Positions 50,928 to 60,044 of a stretch of DNA of 64,000 nt are shown here, one piece after another (position 1 is the stretch's first letter; each line of letters opens with the position of its first letter). The DNA is from Devosia sp. A16. Lineage in GTDB: Bacteria; Pseudomonadota; Alphaproteobacteria; Rhizobiales; Devosiaceae. The DNA is taken from NCBI RefSeq assembly GCF_001402915.1, contig NZ_CP012945.1, positions 2,023,501-2,087,500 on the forward strand. Direction: 5' to 3'. A program made the translations under genes and the position numbers. The notes under the pieces were generated by a model that saw only the letters and a program-made list of their open reading frames with translations, was not told the origin of the DNA and ran no database searches.

Positions 50928-52313
50928 TCAGGCCGGCGGTGAAATGCCCTGGTGCAGCGGTTGGAGATCGGCGAGCAGGGTGGGCACCAGTTCGCTCACC
51001 GTGGGGTGCACGTGCATGGTGCCGATGATGGTGTCGACCGTGACCCCCGCCGCCATGGCTTCGAGCAGCGACTGCATCACCTCGTCGCCTTCGATCCCCA
51101 ACAGCGCCACCCCGAGGATCTGCCGCGTCTCGGCATCGGCGAACACTTTCATGAAGCCGAGATTTTCCGCCCGCTCGTTGGCCCGGCTCACCCGCGTCAT
51201 CGGCCGCACCGCCACCAGCGCCGGTCGGCCCGAGGTGCGCACCTCGGCCTCGTTCATCCCCGCCCGCCCCAGTGGCGGATCGATGTAGAGCCCATAGGCC
51301 GGCACCCGTTCGCTCACCTTGCGATCGGCGCCGTCGAGCAGGTTCTGCGACACGATCTCGAAGTCGTTGTACGAGGTATGGGTGAAGGCGCCGCGCCCGT
51401 TCACGTCGCCGAGCGCATAAATGTGCGGCTGGTTGGTCGTGAGTCGTTCGTCCACCGCGATGTAGCCTTCGGCATCGAGCGCCACGCCGGCCCTATCCAG
51501 CGCAAGATCCTCGACATTGGGCACCCGGCCGACCGCCAGCAGCAGGTGGCTGCCTTCCACCGTTGCGCTGCCGGCGCGATAGCTGACGGCCACCCCGTCC
51601 CCGCGCCGCTCGGCCGCCATGCAGCTCGCCTCGGTGATCACCCGGATGCCTTCGCCCTCGAGGATCTCGCGGATGGTCCGCGAGATGTCGGCATCCTCCT
51701 TGCCGGCCAGCTGCGCGCCACGCGCCAGCACCGTCACCTCGGCGCCGAAGCGGCGATACATCTGCGCGAATTCGAGCCCGATATACGATCCGCCCACGAT
51801 CAGCAGGTGCTTGGGCAGCGTAGCGAGTTCGAGGATCGAGGTGTTGGTCAGATAGGGCACCTGCGCCGCCCAGTCCGGCACCACCGGCCGGGCTCCGGTA
51901 TTGAGGAAGAACTGCCGGCCCTCCAGCCGCTCGCCATTCACCTCTACCGCATGGGGCGAGACGAATGCCGCCGAGCCGCGCAGCACCGTCAGCCCCTCGG
52001 TCGAACCCATCCAGTCGTCAAGCCCCTGGCGCGAAGCCAGCACCACCTTGTCCTTGCGCGCCTTGACCGCCGCCATGTCGACGCGCACCGGCCCGGTCAG
52101 CACGCCGAAATCCGCGGCCCGCCGCGCCAGCCACGCCACCCGTGCGCTCGCCACCAGCGTCTTGGTCGGCTGGCACCCGTCATTGACGCAGGTGCCGCCC
52201 ATATGCCGGCGCTCGATCAGCGCCACCTGCCGACCCGCCGCCGCCAGCCGCGCCGCGAGGAACGGCCCCGCCTGCCCACCCCCAATGACGATGGCGTCGA
52301 ACGATCGGTTCAT
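50928..52313 (-). CDS. Pyridine nucleotide-disulfide oxidoreductase (mercuric reductase-like)
   Basis: A 461-residue class I flavoprotein. FAD motif IVIGGGQAGPFLAARLAAAG, redox disulfide GGTCVNDGCQPTKTLV, NAD motif LLIVGGSYIGLEFAQMYRRFG, and the C-terminal dimer His region MHVHPTVSEL. The N-terminal heavy-metal domain of MerA and the C-terminal vicinal Cys are absent. This fits the FAD-containing oxidoreductase group rather than true mercuric reductase or lipoamide dehydrogenase. Physiological substrate unknown. Confidence 0.9.
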   Translation of the reverse strand: MNRSFDAIVIGGGQAGPFLAARLAAAGRQVALIERRHMGGTCVNDGCQPTKTLVASARVAWLARRAADFGVLTGPVRVDMAAVKARKDKVVLASRQGLDDWMGSTEGLTVLRGSAAFVSPHAVEVNGERLEGRQFFLNTGARPVVPDWAAQVPYLTNTSILELATLPKHLLIVGGSYIGLEFAQMYRRFGAEVTVLARGAQLAGKEDADISRTIREILEGEGIRVITEASCMAAERRGDGVAVSYRAGSATVEGSHLLLAVGRVPNVEDLALDRAGVALDAEGYIAVDERLTTNQPHIYALGDVNGRGAFTHTSYNDFEIVSQNLLDGADRKVSERVPAYGLYIDPPLGRAGMNEAEVRTSGRPALVAVRPMTRVSRANERAENLGFMKVFADAETRQILGVALLGIEGDEVMQSLLEAMAAGVTVDTIIGTMHVHPTVSELVPTLLADLQPLHQGISPPA

Positions 52314-52509
52314 GGCAACACTCCGCTGGCTGGGGCGGAGACCTTAGCGGCAGGCTCGGTCCGGGGGAACTGCGCCGCCCGGAGCTTCGTTCATAGCTCG
52401 CCTGCATCGACGGCCCTTCGCCTCGGCCGCACAGGCTGCTAGGCTCACCTGGTCTGCAATCAGGGTTGGCGCGCCATCCCGGTCGCGCCCCATGGCTCGG
52501 GGAATGACA

Positions 52510-52854
52510 ATGCCCGCCAAATCGAAACCAGCCGACGCCGCCGCGATGGTCAGCGAGGACGCCATCCGGCAGCGCGCCTACTACATGTGGGAAGCCGACG
52601 GTCGGCCCGACGGCAAGCACGACCACTACTGGTCGCGCGCCCATCAGGAGGCCACCCAGGCCTATGCCGAAGCCACTGCCAAGGGCGTAGCCAAGGCCGG
52701 CAAGGGCAAGAGCCCTGGCGCCATTCCCGAAGCGGTGAAGTCGAAAACCCCGAAGGAAGGGAAATCGCTCAAGGCCAAGGCGGAAGCCAAGCCGACGAAG
52801 AAAGCGGCCACCAAGCCGCGCGCGGCGGCGGTGGCGGCCAGGCAGGCGAAGTAG
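52510..52854 (+). CDS. DUF2934-domain protein with Lys/Ala-rich tail
   Basis: A 114-residue protein. Residues 14-50 match DUF2934 (EDAIRQRAYYMWEADGRPDG ... HYWSRAHQEA). The C-terminal half is a Lys/Ala/Pro-rich, histone H1-like tail that could bind DNA. The ATG at 52510 has CGGGGA at good spacing; 52492 and 52504 are alternatives. Confidence 0.8.
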   Translation: MPAKSKPADAAAMVSEDAIRQRAYYMWEADGRPDGKHDHYWSRAHQEATQAYAEATAKGVAKAGKGKSPGAIPEAVKSKTPKEGKSLKAKAEAKPTKKAATKPRAAAVAARQAK

Positions 52855-53216
52855 AGGTTGTCGCGCCGGCTCATTTCCCGCGAAAACGCGGTAACTTGCG
52901 TTTGCGGCGCAGCCGAGGGAACCAGCGAACCCGCTTAGCGGGTAAACGACCTGTCGGCGTGGGAGAGGATGGTGGTCGGATGAGCTGGTGCCCGTACCCC
53001 TCACCCGTCCCGGCTTCGCCGGTCCACCCTCTCCCCGACGGGGAGAGGACTAGAGGTGATCGCCGCGCTCTCCGGATTCTTCTCCCCGTCGGGGAGAAGG
53101 TGGCCCGAAGGGCCGGATGAGGGGTAAGCCACGATCATCGAGGCGAACAGCAGCGACAATCCCAGCTCGCCGGCGATAGCTAGCGCCAATGCCCTTCGCG
53201 CGCGGGGGCCGTTGGC
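52855..53216. other. 362-bp gap holding a mosaic palindromic repeat
   Basis: No gene is seen. The main content is the repeat at 52995-53126; the rest is unstructured apart from a short CCCGCGAAAACGCGG stem near 52880. Confidence 0.7.
52995..53126. repeat. Mosaic palindromic element, complete copy
   Basis: Outer arms TACCCCTCA (52995-53003) and TGAGGGGTA (53118-53126) enclose CCTCTCCCCGACGGGGAGAGG, CTTCTCCCCGTCGGGGAGAAG and smaller GGCTTCGCC and GGCCCGAAGGGCC stems. The most elaborate copy in the window. Confidence 0.8.
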
Positions 53217-53567
53217 TCAGTCCTTGGCTGCGATGGCGATGATTTCGACCTTCAGCGAGGGATGCGCCAGCCGCGCTTCGATGCAGGCGCGCGCCGGCGG
53301 GTTGGCCGGGTCGATCCAGGCGTCGTAGACGCTGTTCATCGCCGCAAAGTCGCTGATGTTGTTGAGGATCACCTGGCAGAACAGCACCTTCGACTTGCTG
53401 GTGCCGGCCTCGGCCAGCAGCTTGTCGATGGTCGCCAGCACCTCGCCGGTCTGCTTCTCGATCGTGCCGTCATAGTCGGTCGCGACCTGCCCGGCGAGAT
53501 AGACGGTGTTGCCGTGGACCACGGACATGCTCATGCGCTTGCCGGGCTGGTGACGGGTGATGCTCAT
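53217..53567 (-). CDS. RidA-family protein
   Basis: A 116-residue Rid-superfamily protein (MSITRHQPGKRMSMSVVHGN, VYLAGQVATDYDG, MNSVYDAWIDPANPPARACI). The PAR motif keeps the Arg used to bind the imine carboxylate, in contrast to the other RidA-like protein at 22510. A GAGGAG ribosome site supports the ATG at 53567. Enamine/imine deaminase activity is plausible. Confidence 0.9.
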   Translation of the reverse strand: MSITRHQPGKRMSMSVVHGNTVYLAGQVATDYDGTIEKQTGEVLATIDKLLAEAGTSKSKVLFCQVILNNISDFAAMNSVYDAWIDPANPPARACIEARLAHPSLKVEIIAIAAKD

Positions 53568-53650
53568 CGAATGCTCCTCAAAGAATGGCGGAGCCTCTGT
53601 AGCGGCTGCGTCCCGCGGTAGGAAGCAGAACTTCCGCCGCACCTGCTTGC

Positions 53651-54033
53651 TCAGACCTCGGGTCCGGCCCAGCCCGGCAGATATGACGCATGCGGCGCAT
53701 GCGCCAGCTGCAGCGCCGCGGACTTGTCGCCGCGGGTAGTCGGCCCAGAGGAATTCTGCGCAGGCATGCTGCCCTTGGCGTAGCCCCCGGCACGCCGCAG
53801 CTCCCCGGCCAGCGAGCGATAGGGGTCGTCGGCCGGGTCCTCGATATGTCTGGGGTTCCCCCATAGGGTTGGTGCCGGCCATGCGCCTCGAACGGATGCA
53901 GCCAGTTCCGGTTATCCATGAAGGTCCGGAAGGCGGGACGCTCCAGCTCGCTCAGGTCCGCCACGAGATTGACCAGCACGTGCTCCCCCCCTCTTACGAT
54001 CTCCACCTGCTGCCCGCGCTCATCGCTGCATCC
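53651..54033 (-). pseudogene. Decayed ParB-like nuclease (ParBc_2-type) gene
   Basis: Coding remnants lie in three frames on the minus strand. HVLVNLVADLSELERPAFRT then FMDNRNWLHPFEAHG comes in one frame, EDPADDPYRSLAGELRRAGGY in a second, CAEFLWADYPRRQVR in a third, and ASYLPGWAGPEV back in the second before a TGA at 53651. In order these match the chromosome-partitioning-nuclease-like ParBc_2 proteins as I know them. At least three frameshifts and no intact 5' end indicate a pseudogene. The rest of the 739-bp gap (to 54306) shows no other gene. Confidence 0.75.
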
Positions 54034-54306
54034 GACTGTTCTGCTCACAAGCTTGCCGTTCGCCCGTCGAGGCAACCACCTCCATCCAGCAGCGGTGTGC
54101 TTTGCGCGATGAAACGACGCTCTGTCGCCAATACTGACACGCGCTGTCAGGGTTAGTGGTGTAGCGAGACTTATGCGTGCCAGCCGCCTCCTCACTGTTC
54201 CGATGATCACAAGACCCGGGTGCGGACCGGCGCGGCGATGCCGGCCGGCGGTTTCCGTTGGCGCCGAAATGCGTTACCCATTCACCCTCCAACCCTCCGG
54301 TTCCCC

Positions 54307-55641
54307 ATGAGCCCCTTCCACCAGATCCTCGGCAACAACCTCGTTGCCAACGTCACCAACTTCACGGTGTGGTTCGCGCTGACCTTCTGGGTCTATCTCG
54401 AGACCCATTCGGTGTTCGCCACCGGCATGATCGCCGGCGTCTACCTGGTGTTCACCGCCGCGTTCGGCATCTGGTTCGGCTCGATCGTCGACCACAATTC
54501 CAAGAAGCTGGCGATGCTGGGCTCGAGCGTCGTCTCCGCCATCTTCTACGCCCTGGCTCTGGCCGTGCTGCTGCTGGCGCCGCCTCGGAGCTTCACCAAT
54601 CCCTACGATGCGTTGCTGTGGGTCTTCGTCTTGCTCGTCATGCTCGGCGTCATCGCCGGCAATATCCGCTCGATCGCGCTCCCCACCCTCGTCACCGTGC
54701 TCATCCCCGAGGATCGCCGCGACAAGGCCAACGGCCTCGTCGGCATGGTCAGCGGTATCGGCTTTCTCACCACCTCGGTGATCTCGGGCTTCCTCGTCGC
54801 CTGGGGCGGCATGCTGGCGGTGATGGTGCTGGCGCTGGTGGCAACGGCGCTGGTCTTCGTTCACCTGAGCCTGGTCAGGATCGACGAGGGCCGGGCCGAG
54901 CCCGACCCCGAAACGCCGGCCGAGCCGAAGCGGGTGGATCTCAAGGGCACCATCAAGGTGATCGGCGCCGTCCCCGGCCTGTTCGCGCTGATCCTGTTCG
55001 CGACCTTCAACAACTTCCTCGGCGGCATCTTCATGGCGCTGCTCGATGCCTACGGCCTGTCGCTCGTCTCGGTGGAAGTCTGGGGCCTGCTGTTCGGCGT
55101 GCTCTCCACCGCCTTCATCATCTCCGGCCTGGTCATCGCCAGGACCGGGCTGGGCAAGAAGCCGCTTCGTACCCTGCTGCTGGTGAACCTCGTCAGTTGG
55201 TCGGTGTGCTGCGTCTTCACGCTGCAACCCTCGATCTGGCTGCTTGGCGCCGGCATGTTCGTCTGGATGCTGCTCGGTCCCTATGCCGAGGCGGCCGAGC
55301 ACACCACGTTGCAGAAGGTGGTGCCGCCGGAGCGGCAGGGCCGCGTCTTCGGCTTCGCCCAGTCCGTCGAGCAGGCCGCCTCGCCGCTCACCGCCTTCCT
55401 GATCGGACCGCTCGCCGAGTTCGTCTTCATCCCGTTCATGACCGTCGGGCTCGGCGCCGAACTGATCGGCAGCTGGTTCGGCACCGGCCCGGCCCGCGGC
55501 ATCGCCCTGGTCTTCACCCTCGCCGGCATACTCGGCGTGGTGATCACCATCATCGCCTTCCGTTCGAAATACTATCGCCAGCTTTCCGAAGTCTATTCCC
55601 GCCCCAGCGAAGGCGAACCCGAAGCCGCGCCGGCGCAATAG
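54307..55641 (+). CDS. Major facilitator superfamily transporter
   Basis: A 444-residue protein with 12 predicted helices. MSPFHQILGNNLVANVTNFT opens the first helix, and the loop after helix 2 (FGSIVDHNSKKLAM) is a variant of the MFS D-x-x-G-R-R/K motif. A central polar loop (DEGRAEPDPETPAEPKRVDL) divides the two halves. It resembles drug or metabolite exporters of the EntS/YfiS group. Start at 54307 is preferred over an upstream Arg-rich extension. It is followed at 33 bp by an OMPDC-family gene. Confidence 0.88.
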   Translation: MSPFHQILGNNLVANVTNFTVWFALTFWVYLETHSVFATGMIAGVYLVFTAAFGIWFGSIVDHNSKKLAMLGSSVVSAIFYALALAVLLLAPPRSFTNPYDALLWVFVLLVMLGVIAGNIRSIALPTLVTVLIPEDRRDKANGLVGMVSGIGFLTTSVISGFLVAWGGMLAVMVLALVATALVFVHLSLVRIDEGRAEPDPETPAEPKRVDLKGTIKVIGAVPGLFALILFATFNNFLGGIFMALLDAYGLSLVSVEVWGLLFGVLSTAFIISGLVIARTGLGKKPLRTLLLVNLVSWSVCCVFTLQPSIWLLGAGMFVWMLLGPYAEAAEHTTLQKVVPPERQGRVFGFAQSVEQAASPLTAFLIGPLAEFVFIPFMTVGLGAELIGSWFGTGPARGIALVFTLAGILGVVITIIAFRSKYYRQLSEVYSRPSEGEPEAAPAQ

Positions 55642-55674
55642 GCGGCGCTTCCCGAACGAGGATCCGACAGCACC

Positions 55675-56451
55675 ATGCCCACGCCCGCCTCCACGCGCGT
55701 CATCGACCGCCTGAAGACCGACCTGAGCTTCCAGATCTCGGTCGATACCGACAACTTGCCGCTGGGTCTGGCGGTCGCCGAGGCGGCGCTCGATGCCGGC
55801 GTCGACCTCGTCGAGATGGGCACCCCGCTGCTGAAGACCGAGGGGGTAAGGCACGTCGTTCCCGCCTTCCGCGCCCGCTTCCCCGAGGCCCTGCTGCTCG
55901 CCGACATGAAGACCATGGATGGCGGCAGCTTCGAGGCCCGCTCGGTGTTCGAGGGCGGCGGCAACATCATCGACTTCCTCGCCATTGCCGGCGAGGCGAG
56001 CGCCCGTGGTATCTGCGCCGTCCGCGACGAATACCGGCGAGCCAACCCGGAACTGCCGCGCCTGGTGTTCGCCGATATCCTGTTGCCGCACCAGGGTCCG
56101 GCCGACAAAGCCGTCGAAGTGGCGCTGCGCATGCTCGATGCGGGTGTCGACGGCATCGGCGCCCACCTGCAGCTCGATGCTCGCCGCGCCGACCCCAGCC
56201 TGTTCCACTCGAGCTATCTCGCCGACACGGTTGCGGCGGTCCATCAGCGGGTTGGCGCCGTCGCCTCGGTGCAGGTGGTCGGCGGCCTCTACCTCGAGCA
56301 GGCCATCGCGCTCGCCAAGGCCGGCCTCCGCGCCTTCGTCATCAGCGGCAACCTCGGCCTCCCGGACGCTCAGGCGCGCTATGCCGACCCGCCGGGCGAG
56401 ATTCGCGACCATATCGCCGCCTTCATCGCCGGGGTTAAGGCCGCCGTATGA
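55675..56451 (+). CDS. OMPDC-superfamily enzyme, 3-hexulose-6-phosphate synthase-like
   Basis: A 258-residue TIM-barrel protein. LADMKTMDGGSFEA matches the D-x-K-T-x-D catalytic motif of 3-hexulose-6-phosphate synthase and 3-keto-L-gulonate-6-phosphate decarboxylase. Other segments are FQISVDTDNLPLGLAVAEAA, VEMGTPLLKTEGVRHV and VQVVGGLYLEQAIAL. No hexulose-phosphate isomerase gene is adjacent, so formaldehyde fixation is not supported by context. Probably cotranscribed with the MFS gene. Confidence 0.85.
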   Translation: MPTPASTRVIDRLKTDLSFQISVDTDNLPLGLAVAEAALDAGVDLVEMGTPLLKTEGVRHVVPAFRARFPEALLLADMKTMDGGSFEARSVFEGGGNIIDFLAIAGEASARGICAVRDEYRRANPELPRLVFADILLPHQGPADKAVEVALRMLDAGVDGIGAHLQLDARRADPSLFHSSYLADTVAAVHQRVGAVASVQVVGGLYLEQAIALAKAGLRAFVISGNLGLPDAQARYADPPGEIRDHIAAFIAGVKAAV

Positions 56452-56654
56452 GCAAGCGGATGTCGAAGACCCTGGCGGCCGAAATCGCGACCCGCACCCT
56501 CGAAGTGATCAACCCGGCCAATCGGACCGTCGCAATGGCCGCGACGCTGCGGCGTCACGGCTTCGATCCGAACGTCACCGAGCTGCCGGCTAACCCGGCC
56601 GACCGCGCGGAGCTGATCGCCTGGCTGCTCGCGACCTACGCGCCGCGCGAATGA
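56448..56654 (+). CDS. Small hypothetical protein coupled to the OMPDC-family gene
   Basis: A 68-residue helical protein (MSKTLAAEIATRTLEVINPA, then TLRRHGFDPNVTELPANPAD and a hydrophobic C-terminus). The ATG overlaps the previous stop (ATGA); a second ATG at 56460 is possible. No family recognised. Confidence 0.65.
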   Translation: MSKRMSKTLAAEIATRTLEVINPANRTVAMAATLRRHGFDPNVTELPANPADRAELIAWLLATYAPRE

Positions 56655-56673
56655 TCGCCGTGGGCGGCGAGGC

Positions 56674-59600
56674 TCAGCTTGCCGCCAGCAGCGCTTTGAT
56701 GGCGGCGCGCGCCTTGGGGCCAAGCTCGCCGTCGATCGGGCCGTCATAGCGACCGACATTGCTGAGAACCAGCTGGACCACCTGGCGCGTCTCGAGCGAC
56801 AGTCTGGCCGCCCGCTCGATCAGCACGGGCTCGGAGAACTGCCTGCTTTCGACCAGCTCCATGAAAAGCCAGCCGGCGCGGGCGCTGTTGCGTGGTGTGC
56901 CCAGCCCCTCGTCGTAGATCTCGACCAGCCGCCAGCCGGCGCTGGTTCTGCCACCCTCATAAGCCTTTTGCGCCCATGTCCGCGCCTTCACCGGATCGGC
57001 ATCGCCACCGCTTCCCTCCAGCAGATAGCCCGAGACAATCTCCATCGCTGCGTAGGATCCCATCTCGGCCGCCTTGAGATACATGGCGTTGCGCCGCACC
57101 GGATCGACCTCCCCGTCGGAGCTCTCGACATAGAGCCGCGCCAGGTTGTAGGCGGCCAGAGAGCTGTCGTTCTCGATCCCCTGCTGCAGCCACTCCCTGG
57201 CCTTGGCGAGGTCGGCCTCGACCCCCTGCCCGTTCTCATAGAGGCCGCCCATCATCGCATAGGCATCCTTCTCGCCCTGCTCGATCGCCTTTTCGAACAG
57301 GCTGCGGGCTCGTTCGTAGTCCCGGGGGCCGCCCTGTCCGTCGCGACACAGCAACCCCAGCCGCATGAAGGCTTTGCCGCGATCCCAATCTCCGTTGATG
57401 GCGAGCTCGAGGTACTTGCGGGCCTGCGCGTAGTCCTGCTCGACCCCCCGCCCCCACTGATAGAGCCAGGCGAGGCTGATCGCTGCGCTGTCGTCCTTGA
57501 GCTCGAGCGCCCGCTCCAGCCATTTGCGGGCCTGTACGTAGTCGCGCGGGCCACTGCCCTCCATGAAGTCCCGGCCCGTCGACGCCAGTCCGAAGGTCGA
57601 CTCGTTGAGCACCGCGTAGCGCACCTGCCATTCCAGCGCGGCATCGTAGTCGACAGGCACGAAGGTGCCTGCCAGATACGCGTTGGCGATCGCATAGATC
57701 GCCTGCTTGTCGTTCCACCCAGCCGCCTTGAAGTAGAGTTCCCTGGCTTTTTCCGGATCGGGATCGGCAGCGCCGGCATAGGAGTCGGCGAGGCGCACCA
57801 CGGCGCTGCGATCTCCCATGTCTGCCGCGAATTGCAACAGTTGGCGGGCCTGCTCGCGCTCGTCGTAGACGCTGCCCAGTTCGCTGGCGAAGTCGTAATA
57901 GGTGGCATCGAACCACCAGCCATTGTCCAACGCCCGGCGATAAAGCGTCAGCCCCGCATCGAAGTCCCCCGGCCGATCGATGCCGGCAATGGCGGACCGC
58001 GCCAGCTTCGACATCGCTTCGCTGCTGCCGGCCCTGGCCGCGTCCTCATACCATCGGTTGCCGGCCGCGTAATCGTACGCGGCCCCGTCCGGTACGCCAT
58101 AGCCATACTCGAAATAGAGGTCACCCAGCTTGACCTTGGCGTCGATGCGCCCCTGTTCGGCAGCCTTGCTGAGCCATTGGTAGGCGAGATCCGGTTCGCC
58201 GCCGATCTCGTTCGAGCCGACCCACACCATGGCGTCGAGCTGACCCGCTTCAGCCGCCATCATGTAATAGCGGGTCGCCTCGTTGTAGCGCTCGGCCTCC
58301 TCGTTGAACCGGCCGAGGTCGCGCATCGCGGACGGTTCGCCCGCGGCAACGGCCTCCTTCAGCAGTTTTTCCGCGCGGACCTTGTCCGAGGGACCGCCCA
58401 GCCCGCGCCACAGCATCCCGGCCAGGTTGGTGTAGCCGAGCGAGTATCCCGCTGCGACGGCGCGCTCGAACCACTTGCGGGCCTCTTCGGGGGATTGCTT
58501 CAGCCGCCCGCCGTCGCGGTAGGCAAGGCCGAGCTCCACCATGGCCGGAGCCGCTCCGGCATCGGCGGCCTGAACCAGGTACTCGGTGGCCTTTGCCTTG
58601 TCCCGCGGCTCACCGAGCCCCCAAGAGGAGACGACTCCCAGTCCGTTGATCCCTTCCGGATCTCCCGCATCAGCGGCCTGCCGGAAATAGCCGCGCGCAT
58701 CGCGCCCACGTCCGGCGCTGCGATGGATCCACCCCATCGCAACCATCAGTCTGGTGTCGGTGGGGTTGCGCCGCAGCGCGTCCGTGCAGATCGGCTGAGC
58801 CTTCTCCACGTCGATGGCGTAGCGATAGACCCCCTGGTAGTCGTCGCGCATGTCGTAGATGTCGGCGGTGAGCTTGAGGCAATCGTCGGCGGCCTCCCTG
58901 CCCGCCCGCGTCGCGGCCCCGCTGCTTGCCCCGATCGCGGGAGGATTGCTGGGGTCGATCGGACCGAAGATCAGGTCGCCATTGCTGCCGCGCGGCACGA
59001 CGCCGAACTCCGGATTCTGCGGATAGAGGTCGCGATATTGCGGCATGTTGGCATTGACGAAGCCCATCACCTCGCTGCCGGTGATGTACTGGTCGTCATT
59101 GAGGTCGGCCTTGGGCGAGTCGAGCGCCGAGACCAGCAGCGCGCTGAACGCCGCGTCGGCAGGGATCTCCTGCAGCTCGTTGCCGGCGGTGAGGTATTGG
59201 CGAACCGGAGACTGCAGCGCGTCGCTGAGCAGGTAGCCAAGTGGATTGGGCTTGGGCGGCGCCGACAGCGTGGCGATCAGCTTGCCGGCCTCGCATGCCT
59301 CGAAGGCAAAGAACGCGTGCTTGACCCCCATCGTCTCGACCATGCCGACCAGCGACGCCGCCGAAACGGCCTTGCGGACGAACGCCTCCTCGTCCCACCT
59401 CCCCGGCGCATCGGTCGGCACCAGGTAGAGTTGCTGTCCGGCCGGGTCATCGACCGCACCGACGGTCGTGGCATGCCCGAAGTAATAGAAGAAGAATCGC
59501 GAGTTCTGGATCCGGCCATAGCTCTCGAACACCTCGGGCAGCACGTTGCGGAACTCCGCCTTGGTCAGGTCGCGCCAAACCATGACGTGGAAGCCGCGCG

Positions 59601-59898
59601 CCTCCAGCTTCTGGCGCAGCAGCGCTTCGCTCTTGTCGGCGCCCTCCTGCGCCGATTGCCAGCCGGAGCCCGAGTAATCGCCCTGTACGATCAGCACGGC
59701 GTGGCTTTCGGAGTACATCGTCCGGACCGTGCCGCCCTCATCGCGGATCGTCATCGCGGTGCCTTCCGCCCGCGGCGGCGTCTCGTAGTCCGGAGCGACC
59801 GTCCAGTCGACCTCGATGGCCCTTGCCGCGCCGGATGTCAGCCCCATCAGGCCGCCCATCACCAGACCAGTCAGAACAATCCATAACGATCGATACAT
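56674..59898 (-). CDS. Secreted caspase-fold protein with Sel1 repeats and a peptidoglycan-binding-like C-terminus
   Basis: A 1074-residue exported protein. After the signal peptide (MYRSLWIVLTGLVMGG ... GAARA) comes a peptidase C14-like domain (about 60-300) with presumed dyad His142 in YYFGHATT and Cys202 in FAFEACEAGKL. Then about 18 Sel1-like TPR units (GYFRQAADAGDPEGINGLGV type, about 350-1000) follow, and a final 40-residue segment (GRYDGPIDGELGPKARAAIK) like a peptidoglycan-binding domain. The ATG at 59898 follows a poly-G ribosome site. The unusual EACEAG replaces the common DACxSG. It is divergent from a CHAP-type hydrolase gene. Confidence 0.88.
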   Translation of the reverse strand: MYRSLWIVLTGLVMGGLMGLTSGAARAIEVDWTVAPDYETPPRAEGTAMTIRDEGGTVRTMYSESHAVLIVQGDYSGSGWQSAQEGADKSEALLRQKLEARGFHVMVWRDLTKAEFRNVLPEVFESYGRIQNSRFFFYYFGHATTVGAVDDPAGQQLYLVPTDAPGRWDEEAFVRKAVSAASLVGMVETMGVKHAFFAFEACEAGKLIATLSAPPKPNPLGYLLSDALQSPVRQYLTAGNELQEIPADAAFSALLVSALDSPKADLNDDQYITGSEVMGFVNANMPQYRDLYPQNPEFGVVPRGSNGDLIFGPIDPSNPPAIGASSGAATRAGREAADDCLKLTADIYDMRDDYQGVYRYAIDVEKAQPICTDALRRNPTDTRLMVAMGWIHRSAGRGRDARGYFRQAADAGDPEGINGLGVVSSWGLGEPRDKAKATEYLVQAADAGAAPAMVELGLAYRDGGRLKQSPEEARKWFERAVAAGYSLGYTNLAGMLWRGLGGPSDKVRAEKLLKEAVAAGEPSAMRDLGRFNEEAERYNEATRYYMMAAEAGQLDAMVWVGSNEIGGEPDLAYQWLSKAAEQGRIDAKVKLGDLYFEYGYGVPDGAAYDYAAGNRWYEDAARAGSSEAMSKLARSAIAGIDRPGDFDAGLTLYRRALDNGWWFDATYYDFASELGSVYDEREQARQLLQFAADMGDRSAVVRLADSYAGAADPDPEKARELYFKAAGWNDKQAIYAIANAYLAGTFVPVDYDAALEWQVRYAVLNESTFGLASTGRDFMEGSGPRDYVQARKWLERALELKDDSAAISLAWLYQWGRGVEQDYAQARKYLELAINGDWDRGKAFMRLGLLCRDGQGGPRDYERARSLFEKAIEQGEKDAYAMMGGLYENGQGVEADLAKAREWLQQGIENDSSLAAYNLARLYVESSDGEVDPVRRNAMYLKAAEMGSYAAMEIVSGYLLEGSGGDADPVKARTWAQKAYEGGRTSAGWRLVEIYDEGLGTPRNSARAGWLFMELVESRQFSEPVLIERAARLSLETRQVVQLVLSNVGRYDGPIDGELGPKARAAIKALLAAS

Positions 59899-60044
59899 GA
59901 TACGCCGCCCCCCCATGGCCCGTATCGACTATACAGATGAGCTGAATTCTCACAATTGACCCCGAACGATTTGTGGTTGCGGATCACTTGTTGAGTAACA
60001 CGGGCTTGCATAGACTATTCGACTGGATCGGTTTGGAGGGAACC

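Noticed and set aside
50928-52313. Mercuric reductase MerA
   Set aside because: It lacks the N-terminal metal-binding domain and the C-terminal vicinal Cys. There is no mer operon nearby.
54274-56412. 712-codon minus-strand open frame opposite the MFS and OMPDC genes
   Set aside because: It mirrors two real genes in other frames, with a biased Glu/Gly/Asp composition and no motif.
56968-59886. 972-codon plus-strand open frame opposite the caspase/Sel1 gene
   Set aside because: It is a shadow of the repetitive Sel1 gene without a ribosome site or recognisable domain.
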